Source of the DNA: Galaxea fascicularis
Lineage: Eukaryota; Cnidaria; Anthozoa; Scleractinia; Euphylliidae
Direction: 5' to 3'
NCBI GenBank assembly: GCA_948470475.1
Contig: OX419339.1
Location: forward strand, 10,167,363-10,231,362
Length of the DNA stretch: 64,000 nt
Below, piece by piece: positions 1-9,000 of the stretch. The first letter of the stretch is position 1. Each line of letters begins with the position of its first letter. The notes beneath the pieces were generated by a model, which did no database searches, was not told where the DNA came from, and was given only the letters and a program-made list of their open reading frames with translations. The position numbers and the translations under genes were made by a program.

Positions 1-61
1 AAGCCTGGACCAAAGAGGAAGATGCCCCTACTTGCTGAATTTTTAATGGTTCTTATAAGAC

Positions 62-279
62 TCAGGCTTGGACATTGATAAGCTTAACAAAAGCTCTGAC
101 AGACTCAAAAGAAGCAAGATCAACAATCCTGACAACAACTTTGTCACTTCCAGTCTCAGTAATATTGTCCCTTGCAGCATCTTTGGCCTTGTCCTCATCT
201 CGGCAAGGCATCTTTGCAAAATCCAACGCAGTCTCCTTGCCTATTCCAGTGTTTGCACCAGTTACAACTGCAGTTTTGC
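62..279 (-). CDS. Retinol dehydrogenase-like SDR, exon 2 (partial gene)
   Basis: Encodes the N-terminal Rossmann part of a short-chain dehydrogenase of the retinol dehydrogenase 11-14 type: KTAVVTGANTGIGKETALDF (TGxxxGIG cofactor loop), then CRDEDKAKDA and DLASFESVRAF. These enzymes are membrane-anchored NADP(H) retinal/retinol oxidoreductases. The exon starts after an acceptor (AG at 281-280) and joins exon 1 (5653-5725) in phase 1 (G|GC). Odd points: between DFAK and CRDED the usual strand beta-2 segment (about eight residues, typically ...RGARVILA...) is missing in frame. The frame then meets TGA at 62-64 without an obvious donor; GTTAAG a little upstream (about position 84) is a possible one. 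The rest of the gene, including the NNAG and YxxxK motifs, would lie left of the window. The gene may be dead; with exon 1 also hit by an LTR element, I favour a damaged gene. Confidence 0.72.
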
Positions 280-906
280 CTAAACAGAACAGCAATAAAA
301 CCTTTTAAAATCAATGTAACTGCAAGTATGTGGTGTAAACATTTCTTCAGCTGGTCACAAAAAAAACAAAGCTGAGCTGAGTTAAATAAATCATCATCAT
401 CAACAAAACAAGGAAAGATGGAGATAGTCAAAAAGTAAGAGGATGGGGGTACAAGAAAACCTTAAGGTCAAATTCTTACAACAGTGTATGCAATACAAGA
501 CAAGGGGTCAAGCTTTCTCCATATCTGTTCTCATCTCCATGAGTCCTCACTAAAGCTGATACGTGTTACGTCTATAGCTATGGCTTTTCTAGTAGAATGC
601 CCCCAACTTAATGCTGTATTTTTCCCCACTAAAATGCTCTCACTGCCTATCCCATAAAACTAGCAAAATAAAATAAAATAAAATGGCAGGCACATTCAGT
701 AGAACAAAAATATATCATCTTTCCTGGTATCCTAATTTAACGGACTACTAGTTAGCAAATCACTTTACTTGAAATAAACACAAAAAATTGTGCTATACAT
801 TGCTAGGAATTTAAGATTTTTAGAATGTTTGATATAGTTTCTGAGTTGCCACTTCCTCCTGATGAGTTTTTCAATTTTTTGCTGAGGAAAATAATTTTTT
901 GGGAAG
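280..906. other. Intron 1 of the SDR gene, 3' part, no feature
   Basis: No coding signal seen. The stretch ends at the GGAAG target duplication (902-906) of the Gypsy element. Confidence 0.5.
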
Positions 907-1017
907 TGTAGTGTTTTGGCACACACAATCAACACTAAGTTACACTGAGCAGGCCATCATGGCTTCCTACTCTCTTCGCCCGGATGTACTAGTCCCAATT
1001 CCCAGCAGTACACCACA
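907..1017 (-). repeat. 3' LTR of Gypsy element
   Basis: 111 bp, bounded by TGTAGTGT and its near-inverse at the other end. Compared with 5229-5353 it has a 14-bp deletion and a few substitutions. Confidence 0.9.
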
Positions 1018-1238
1018 ATCCTTCCCTTTCTCCGGCAATAAACTCTTACATGACAACTTTTTTTTTATATAACATGAACAAAAAAAGCGATCTTACTCAG
1101 CCAATGTCTCGCACGTTCAACGTCTAAAGACTATGAGGATAAAAGCAATATCTTCACTGTTCTCTTAAAGCTTCAATATCAACTAAAGTCATGATGCTGG
1201 CTATCGAAGTTGCCAATCCAAAACAGTTCCCTGAAATT

Positions 1239-1739
1239 TCAATACAATATATAGTCAGCCAGTGCTCTACGGGCTCGTGTAACTCTTCCGGAACGACGTG
1301 GCGTGTTTTCTGGCGTCACTTCCGGAGGCGCATGTTCCTGAATCGGGCGGTCCACATGTTCCGGAGGTGCAGCTTCATCAGGGGGTCTTGGTTCTACTTC
1401 TGCACCGCCATTAATGTCAGGAATTGCCATTGGCTTAACATGTTGTAGGTTCCTTTTGTACTCCACTCCCTGAGGGGACTGCAGGACAACCTGGTCACCA
1501 TGACGACCTGTAACTTTGTAAGGCTCGCTTTCGTAAGACGGGGATAGCTTGTTTTCCTTCTTTCTCTCTAGCAATACTTCATCCCCTACATTGACATCTC
1601 TGTCTTTAGCATGATTTCTTCTATCGGCATAATCTTTGGCCAGCTGTTTCCTCTCTGCGTCTCGGTCTCTGACTTGTTGGTACACCACGGCGCTCTGTTT
1701 TCCATCACCTTCCTGGAGCTCTGGTAACTTGGTTGTCAA
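1239..1739 (-). pseudogene. Gypsy integrase C-terminal region fragment
   Basis: Frame with the post-catalytic part of a Gypsy integrase: DYADRRNHAKD, VGDEVLLERKKENKLSP and PYKVTGRHGDQVVL are typical of the GPY/F-like region. A Pro/Glu/Arg-rich tail follows (PRRSGRVTRARRALADYILY), ending near the 3' LTR. It is in a different frame from the upstream integrase core, so an indel separates them. Confidence 0.8.
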
Positions 1740-2030
1740 CTTCCTCCCGTGATAGTGTGATTGGTAGATCGGTAGGCCAGTAAGAATTTGTTAAGCTCGG
1801 AACGCCAATTTTCCCTTCAGCTTGAAAAACTCGCATGGCCTTCAAAAGAGATCTATTTTCTCTCTCTACCTCACCATTGGCTCTTGGCCACAAGGGTATA
1901 GTGTGGTGATGGACAATGCTCATTTCCTCTAGGTACTTCTCCATCTCATCAGACACAAGGTTGGGGCCATTGTCAGTTCTGAGACCAACTGGTATCCCGT
2001 ACCGAGCAAAATAGTTGTCTAGACACTTAA
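1705..2030 (-). pseudogene. Gypsy integrase core, second half
   Basis: Contains the second catalytic Asp in LRTDNGPNLVSDEM and the catalytic Glu in RANGEVERENRSLLKAMR. Together with the first Asp in the 2031-2390 frame this completes a D,D(35)E core, but a stop/frame break at about 2031 splits the core. The catalytic residues themselves are still present. Confidence 0.85.
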
Positions 2031-2390
2031 TTATTGTGCACTTGTTGTAGAACGAATAACATCAACTTCCATCCACCTAGAGAAATAATCCACCACCACT
2101 AATAGATATTCTCCTCCAGGCATTGGTCCAAGCAGATCCAGGGCTACTTCCTGCCACGCTGTGTCGGGTAGTCTTGTGGGTTTGATTGGTGGGGGCGGAA
2201 CATGTTTGGTAACCATCTGACACCCAAAACATTCTCTACATCTCCTTTCTGCCTGCTGGTCGATACCGGGCCACCAAACCTTAGACCTCAAACGCTCTTT
2301 AGTTTTGACAATCCCCTGATGGCCTTCATGAGCCAGATCAAGGACTCTCTTCCGCAGGGTTCCTAGTTCCACGTAGCACGACCTGGCCAA
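2031..2390 (-). pseudogene. Gypsy integrase zinc finger and first catalytic Asp
   Basis: Shows the H2C2 zinc-binding pattern: His in LDLAHEGHQG, then CRECFGC. The start of the core follows, with the first Asp in WQEVALDLLGPMP and then VVVDYFSRWMEVDV. It overlaps the end of the RT-RNase H frame in another frame, and a stop at its end breaks the core. Confidence 0.85.
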
Positions 2391-3837
2391 CAGAGGTCAA
2401 CTCATTTCGCACCATCACAAAGGCTTTAGGTGCCTCACTCCAGTCATCCTTCTGCAGACACTCACGAACAACCTTCAATTCCTTGTCTTGCAAGGAGGCT
2501 TCTTCTATTTCCTCGATCCTCAAGGCCACAGGTACTGCTTGAAGTGTTACTTCGCGAATGTACTCCTCATCGTGAACATACTTTTGCGATGCTGGTATCT
2601 TGGTCAGCCGAGACAGTGCATCAGCAATGTTTTCTCTAGAGGGAACATAACACACTTTGTACTTGTAGGGTTGCATCCGCAACACCCATCGTTCAATGCG
2701 AGCCGATGGCTTTGATCTTGGACCGTAGATCTTGAGTGCCTGGTGGTCAGTCACTAAATCAAATTTAGGTAAGCCATTTAAGTACAAATTGAACCTTTCA
2801 CAAGCCCAAACAAGTGCTAAAGCTTCTTTTTCTGTTTGACTGTACCGACGCTCAGTGTCACTGAGACTTCTACTGGCATAACACACAGCACGGCTCTGTT
2901 TCCCTACTTCCTGCACTAGGACAGCACCGAGTCCTGCTAGGCTGGCATCTGCTATGACCTTGGTGTGTGCAGTCTTGTTAAAGTAGGCTAGCATGGTCGC
3001 TCCTACCAGTTCCTCCTTCAGCTTCTGAAATGCTTTTTCCTGTGTCTCTTTCCACTCAAACGTGGCCCCATTTCTAGTCAGTGCCCTCAGGGGTTCAGCG
3101 ATAGTTGCGAAATCTTGAATAAACCTGGAGCTGAAACCAACCAGGCTCAGAAAGCTTCTCACCTCTGTCGCTGATGTTGAACGACTTCCCTCTTTCACTG
3201 CCCGCACATTCTCCTCGGTAGGCCCAATGCCGTGCTGGGAAAGGAGAATTCCCATAAAAACCACTTTATTCATTCTGAACGTGTACTTATCGCATCTCAA
3301 GGTCAGATTCTTCTCTTGTAACTTGGCTAATGGCTTGTGTAAATTCTGGTCATGCTCTGCGGTGATTTTCCCATGGCCAATCAAATCGTCCGCAATGTTA
3401 ACAACTCCTTCTACGCCTGCAATTGCTTGACGGATAACATGCTGGTATTTCTTAGGTGCCGCATTCACCCCAAAACTCAACCTCTTGTACCTGAAAAGGC
3501 CTTCATGGGTAATGAAGGTAGTTATGTCCCTCGAATCCTCATGCAACTCTATTTGATGGAAACCCCAGCGAAGATCTAGTTTAGAGAATACCGTGCTGCC
3601 ATTTAACTCTTCAAGCACTTCGTCGACTGTGGGGATGGGCAGCCTTTCGCGGACAATAGCCTCATTAGCACAGCGCATGTCCACACAAAGTCTTATCTCA
3701 CCAGAGGGCTTTGGTGCCACAACAACAGGACTTGCCCATGTGGTAGGGCCTTCGACTCGTACTATAATGTCTTCCCTTAGGAGTTCTTCTATCTTGGCAG
3801 TTACTTTGTCACGAAGTGCAAATGGGACTCGCCTCAA
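2338..3837 (-). pseudogene. Gypsy reverse transcriptase and RNase H
   Basis: Open frame of 499 codons. Reverse transcriptase motifs: PIPTVDEVLEEL, FSKLDLRWGFHQIEL, FGVNAAPKKYQ and the active-site box as VNIADDLI (the usual Y/F before xDD is replaced by Ile-Ala-Asp-Asp). RNase H motifs: VIADASLAGLGAVL, TEKEALALVWACERF and VTDHQALK. The start of the RT, with the link to the protease, lies upstream in other frames (about 3838-4044), so the polyprotein is not continuous. Confidence 0.9.
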
Positions 3838-4044
3838 CTTTGTGCTACAGGAAGTACATTTGGGTCTACATCCAGCTTACACTTGGAATCTTTTAACTTT
3901 CCAACTCCCTCAAACACTTTAGGATACTTTGCTTTGAGTTCACCCACAATGTCATCTTGGGAGAGCATTACAATCTGTAACAGGAGCTGTATTTGGTCCA
4001 ACATGAAGGACTCCTAGTGCTCTTGCTGTTGCATTTCCCAGAAT

Positions 4045-4680
4045 TTACCGCCCATGCTTAACAAGGATGAAATTGGTAGACACTGTAGAATTCCCAGCAG
4101 AAACGTCAGCCTCAAATTGACCGATCACGTCAACCTTATTTCCTCCATAAGCAAACAGTTTCTTTGAACAATGTTCCACCTTCCCCTTAAAACCTGACCC
4201 TCTCAACTTTTGAAAATCTTCTTCACCAATTAAATTGCTCACCGACCCCGAATCAATCAACACTTCTTTAACAATGCCATTAATACTCACATCCATAGCT
4301 GGCTCACTTGAAGTTGACACCATGCATACCTCCTCCGCCGTTTCTTCTATCACAGCAAATGAAAAGGCTGGGTTGCTCTCATCACACCTAACAAAACTCT
4401 CTTCCTCCAAACCAACTCCCACATGATTCGTCTGCGTGCCAACACTTCTTCTATTGTCACCGGCTCTCGGTGAGGGACGATTACTTCCTCTGCAACAAAC
4501 CGCGAAATGTCCATATCTCGAGCACTTGGCGCATTTGCTTCCTTTTGCCGGGCAACACAGATCACGGGAAAAATGTCCATTCTTTCCACAACTGTAACAC
4601 AAATTCTCAACTTGGTCTCCCGTCCTGTCTTCCTTCTTGCCCACGGCGTTGATGCTCGCTCCACTGATCATAAATTGCAT
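4045..4680 (-). pseudogene. Gypsy zinc knuckles and aspartic protease
   Basis: Two CCHC-type knuckles: CYSCGKNGHFSRDLCC (spaced variant) and CAKCSRYGHFAVCC. A retropepsin follows with the active site VLIDSGSVSNLI and the downstream FKGKVEHCSKKLFAYGG region. The frame overlaps the end of Gag by a shift, which may have been natural or acquired. It ends in a stop at 4045 before the RT. Confidence 0.88.
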
Positions 4681-5206
4681 TTGCAGTGACGAGCTGCTTC
4701 CGATGCTCTCGCTTTGCCAAGACCTCAGCCAAAGTGATATTTCTCGTTTCCAGCAATTTTCTTTTCAGCTCCATATCGGTTAACGTTTCGATCAACTGGT
4801 CCATCGAATTATCGACTAACGAAGTACCTAAATTGCAATGTATTGCCTGCTGGCGAAGACGCACCAGAAATTTATCCACTGCTTCTCCCTCGTTTGGCGC
4901 CAGTTGTCGAAATACATGTCGCTCGAACGGTACATTTTCTTCAGCACGGAAATGATGATCTAGTTTCCTAATACACACAGCATACGGATCTTGGTCGGCT
5001 CCCTGATTGGGGTCTGCGATATCTTCAAAAATATCCTGGACTTCCATGCCTGCAAAGTGCAGAAGCTGTGAAGTTTTCTTTCGCGTGTTTTCCAAACCCT
5101 TCCCTTCAGCATAATATTCGAATGCCCTTTTCCACTTTCGCCATTTCTGGGCAACTTGAGATGATGATCCCGTTAGATCAAGCGGCGGTAAAGCTCTCTC
5201 TGACAT
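4607..5206 (-). CDS. Gypsy Gag-like protein (element fragment)
   Basis: ATG at 5206, 23 bases inside the 5' LTR edge, begins MSERALPPLDLTGSS. It continues with a retrotransposon Gag region (WRKWKRAFEYYAEGKGLE, FAGMEVQDIFEDIAD, FVRLRQQAIHCNLG). The ORF also extends upstream into the LTR, but the MSERALPP start sits right after the primer-binding region, where Gag normally begins. About 200 residues are open, then the zinc knuckles continue in a second frame. Confidence 0.8.
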   Translation of the reverse strand: MSERALPPLDLTGSSSQVAQKWRKWKRAFEYYAEGKGLENTRKKTSQLLHFAGMEVQDIFEDIADPNQGADQDPYAVCIRKLDHHFRAEENVPFERHVFRQLAPNEGEAVDKFLVRLRQQAIHCNLGTSLVDNSMDQLIETLTDMELKRKLLETRNITLAEVLAKREHRKQLVTANAIYDQWSEHQRRGQEGRQDGRPS

Positions 5207-5228
5207 TTTATCCGGTCCTCGTCGCCAA

Positions 5229-5353
5229 TGTAGTGTTTTGGCACACACAATCAACACTAAGTTACACTAAGTAGGCCATCATGGCTTCCTACTCTCTTCG
5301 CGCCTTCTTGCATGCCCGGGTGTACTAGTCCCAATTCCCAGCAGTACACCACT
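5229..5353 (-). repeat. 5' LTR of Gypsy element
   Basis: 125 bp. On the minus strand its inner end reads ACACTACA followed by TTGGCGACGAGG (primer site). The outer base at 5353 differs from the inverted-repeat consensus, probably one point mutation. Confidence 0.9.
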
Positions 5354-5652
5354 GGAAGGGAAATGCCACAAAAATACTAACAAAAATTCTAGCACGATGT
5401 AAAAAACTCTGTCTGCAGTTTCTTTCCTACTTGTTTAACTCAAGCATTTGCCTTTCATCCCTGCAAACTGATACAAACTAAATAAACGTGTCACTGCTGG
5501 CAATACTACAGCTTTCATTACGTCAAAGAAATACTAGAAATTTATACCCTGGAAGAAATGAGCTTTAAATCACCTTTGCAAGTAAAACCTTCAAGTTGCA
5601 ATTCATATTCTGCACACTGAAGTGTCACTCAGTATGCTATGGTGAATCTTAC

Positions 5653-5725
5653 CATCCAATTGTGCCTTGCTCTTGCATACTCCTCCACCAAAATACCACT
5701 TAATAAGTCCTACCAAACAAATCAT
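5653..5725 (-). CDS. Retinol dehydrogenase-like SDR, exon 1
   Basis: Reads MICLVGLIKWYFGGGVCKSK then AQLDG, and splices at G|gtaaga (donor 5652-5651) in phase 1 to exon 2 at 279, giving ...AQLDGKTAVVTGANTGIG. A short hydrophobic anchor followed by GGVC(K/R)SKAxLDGKT is the classic N-terminus of RDH11-14-type enzymes, which sit in the ER or outer mitochondrial membrane. The frame is open further upstream on the minus strand, but only across the Bel/Pao insertion: the pre-insertion sequence resumes at 11232 with codons for ISQSPAITLITVIG. So the ATG at 5725 may or may not be the original start. The element lies 2-6 bases upstream of this ATG and separates it from the rest of the 5' exon and promoter. 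Confidence 0.78.
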
Positions 5726-5726
5726 C

Positions 5727-5731
5727 ACTCC
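5727..5731. repeat. Target site duplication ACTCC (left)
   Basis: ACTCC at 5727-5731 is repeated at 11227-11231 and flanks the Bel/Pao LTRs exactly. Confidence 0.95.
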
Positions 5732-5877
5732 TGGATAGACCAAATAAACATAATTTTTAAACACAACGCAGACATGTTTTATTTTGCTTGACCTCGTGCC
5801 CCCACTCGCGCGGGCGCGCTCATGGGAAATTTAAAACAAAACCTGGAGCGAGGCTGCGACCGGAAGTGGCCGCTCCA
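5732..5877 (-). repeat. 3' LTR of Bel/Pao element
   Basis: 146 bp, TGGATAGACC to GGCCGCTCCA. Contains a GC-rich stretch CTCGCGCGGGCGCGCTCATG. Identical to the 11081-11226 copy. Confidence 0.95.
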
Positions 5878-6016
5878 TCCTCCCCGCCGAGTGAGTTACA
5901 AAGAACGAACTCCTTAGAAAACGGTTCCTAGGTTCGACATAACAACAACAATAAGCAATCTTTAAGCAAAGATGTCTTAAACGTTTACTGTCCTCAGAGC
6001 TCTACTGTTCATTTAA

Positions 6017-9000
6017 TCAAGCAGACGCTTCCAACAAGCACAGCTTAGCAGCTGGGCGCATCAAGATTCCATTTGGAGTCTTCACTTCTGCCATACGCAC
6101 TCTGCCATCACTCCCTGAGAAAGTCTTGAGAATCCGTCCTAGAGGCCAATGCGAGCGAGGAGCATCATCATTCTTCAGGAGGATCAGATCTCCTTCTTGT
6201 AAATTTCGCTGTTCTTTATTCCACTTAGAACGGGTAGTCAGGCTAGGTAAATACTCCTTCCTCCACCGGTCTTTAGAGAGCATGAGGAAGGTGGGGCCAC
6301 TGATCCACCGATACTCAGGGGTCAAATCACACATTTCGATCCCTCTTGTGCAGTCATCGGCAACATTCATTGAGCCTGGCACATGGTGCCACTCCTTACC
6401 ATCAGAGGTAGAGGCAATTTCAGCACCTCTGTGCGACACATAAACGCTGAATCTTCTGTGATTGTTCCTAATATAGTGGAGCCCAATCTCTGAGTCACTC
6501 CAGAGGTACGTGTCGTCAACTTCGAAGTCGATTTCCGTTAATATCTTCGACTTCAGCCTGACTGCTATCACTGCAACTTGCAGTTCCAGGCGTGGTATAG
6601 TCAAGGTCTTGATCGGGGCTAGCCTTGTCTTACTCATGATGAAACTCACGTTTACACGTCCATGACCGATTGTTCGGAAATAGGCTACGGCTCCATAAGC
6701 CATCTCTGAGGCGTCACAAAACACATGTAGTTGCACATCTTGGCATTCGTCACGGTGGAATCCATACCACCTGGGAACCGCAATAACCTGAGATGACTTC
6801 AAACCATCTTTCCAGCTTTGCCAGCTCCGAAGAATTTCATCAGGTAGCTCTTCGTCCCAATCAGTTTGACGTCTCCACAGCTCCTGTATGATCAGCTTTG
6901 CCTTAATCACATATGGCGCAGCCAAACCGAGGGGGTCAAACACACTACTTGTGGCACTCAATATTCCCCTCTTGGTGTCAGGGAAGCCACTCTTCACCGG
7001 TCGCAGACATAGGAAATCTTGTTCCGTGTACCACTTGACACCAATAGTTCTTTCTTGTGGCAACTCATTACGATCAAGATCAACAGTATCACATGCCACT
7101 TCAGAGGAGGGAATCGCTGCCAGGACCTCTCGGCTGTTCGACATCCACTTTGTGAGTCTGAAGCCTCCTGTTGCTAGGAGGTTAATTAGCTGCTTGGCCA
7201 AGTCGGCAGCTCCATCGGAATTTGGTTTCGAGGATAGAAGATCGTCCATGTAAAAGTTGCGCAAGACTGCACGGACTGCTTCCTCATTGAAGTTCTTTGA
7301 CTGATCAAGGGCAGTTCTTTGTAATGCATAGTTGGCACAACAGGGTGAGTCGACCGCACCAAAAACATGCACTGTCATTTGGTACTCATCTGGCGGTCTA
7401 GCTTCATCTAAATCTCTCCACAGAAAACGCAGCGAGTCCCTGTCTTCTTCACAAACTCCGACCTGATGGAACATCTGTTCCACATCCGCCATAATACCAA
7501 TCCTTCCACTTCTAAATCGCAACAGGATTCCTACCAAATTATTGAGCAAGTCGGGACCAGTGAGCAGGTTGTCATTCAGGGAAACTTTGTCATACTTTGA
7601 TGCTGCATCAAAAACTACACGAACCTTCCCTGGTTTGTTGGGGTTTAGTACCGCATGGTGTGGGAGGTACCATGTTCTTGAGGTCGTTTTCCTTGACTCC
7701 TCAGGTGTCAATTTCTTAGCATGTCCTTTACTGATATAACTGTTAATCACGTCCCGGTACTTTCTTGCCAGCTCTGGATTCTTCTTAAGCTTCCTTTCAG
7801 CAGAATGGAGACGCGAAACGGCCATAGCACGATTGTTGGGCAAACTTGGCTCCGCCTTCCACAACAGTGCTGTTTTATAGTGGCCTTCCTCCTTCACTGT
7901 GCTGCTTTCTAATATCGACAACGCTCGTCTGTCTTCAGCTGACACGCCAGAGTCAGAGGGGGCTTGCTTGGTAGCATAGGAGTCTATCTCCCAAAACCGC
8001 TCAATTTGGTTCTGCAGTTGAGCTTGTTGATCAGTTACAAGGAAATTGGCATTGATTGTGTCACAGTGTTCATTGTCCACATTTCCAAACAGGGTCCACC
8101 CCAAGGGGGTTTTTACGGCAATGGGTTCATCCCATCGCCCTTGCCTAACGTCCAGATGAATCAGTAAGTGAGCCATGTCAGATCCAACGAGAACCTTTAC
8201 ATCGCTACCATCGAGTTCAGGAAGGTCAATGTTCAACAAATGGTTCCATTGTTCAGCCACCCTTTCCTTCGACACCTTGACGGATGGGACATTGAGTCTG
8301 TCAATCACCCATGCTCCCTGTACAGAAATCGGTTGAGGGTGGACTTTAGATGACAAGGAGAAACTCACTCGACTTACATTCTGGATCTTGGCATCAGATC
8401 CAACTGTGTTCAGACTAATCTGGTGTCTCTCACCACCAAGCCGCAGGTGGTCTGCTAAGTCCCTTCTGATTAAGGTGGAGTCGCTCCCAGCATCAAGGGC
8501 AGCATATGTGTCAACTACACCATGAGGACCATGTATTTGAACTGGCAGGACTTGCAGGAGGACCTTTCTCCGAGGCTCAACGCTCACTTGATTGATGCTT
8601 CTCGGGACTTCAGATGGAACTTGAGGAGAGCTCGTACTGGGTACCTGCGGCTGAGCATTCTCCTTTTGAAAGATTGGTGACCGTACATCAGTGCTTTCGC
8701 AGTGAGCTGAAATATGACTATGTGAGTCGCTTTGATGATCTTCATGCAGGAGAGTGTGATGAGGTCGGTTGCAATGCTCTCTGAGACAACGGTTGGTACT
8801 TGGACATTCTTTCGATTGATGGTTTGCTTTCAGGCAATTAAAGCAAAGTCTATGTTCCCATACAACTTGTTTCCTCTCCTTCAAGGCTTTGGACTTAAAA
8901 GCAGGACAGAAGGCAACACGGTGCCTGTCTGAACAAACAACGCACTTCTGTTCATTAGGATGGGCTGAGTTCCCACCCCCCTTGTTGTAGGGCTGGATTT

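Larger units (their letters stand above)
907..5353 (-). mobile_element. Degenerate Ty3/Gypsy LTR retrotransposon
   Basis: Full-length but decayed element on the minus strand. The two LTRs (907-1017 and 5229-5353) share TGTAGTGTTTTGGCACACAC and most of the remaining bases, and 5-bp flanks GGAAG at 902-906 and 5354-5358 are a target duplication. Just inside the 5' LTR, on the minus strand, is the primer-site-like TTGGCGACGAGGACCGG (as in Mag-type Gypsy elements), and a purine tract GAGAAAGGGAAGG precedes the 3' LTR. Order of domains: Gag, zinc knuckles, aspartic protease, reverse transcriptase, RNase H, H2C2 zinc finger and integrase, then a C-terminal tail. The reading frame is broken several times (around 4045, 3837, 2338, 2031 and 1705), and the 3' LTR lacks about 14 bp present in the 5' LTR. 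It cannot be autonomous. It lies in intron 1 of the SDR gene. Confidence 0.93.

Noticed and set aside
6126..7912. Plus-strand ORFs across the Bel/Pao region
   Set aside because: Antisense shadows of the 1670-codon polyprotein.
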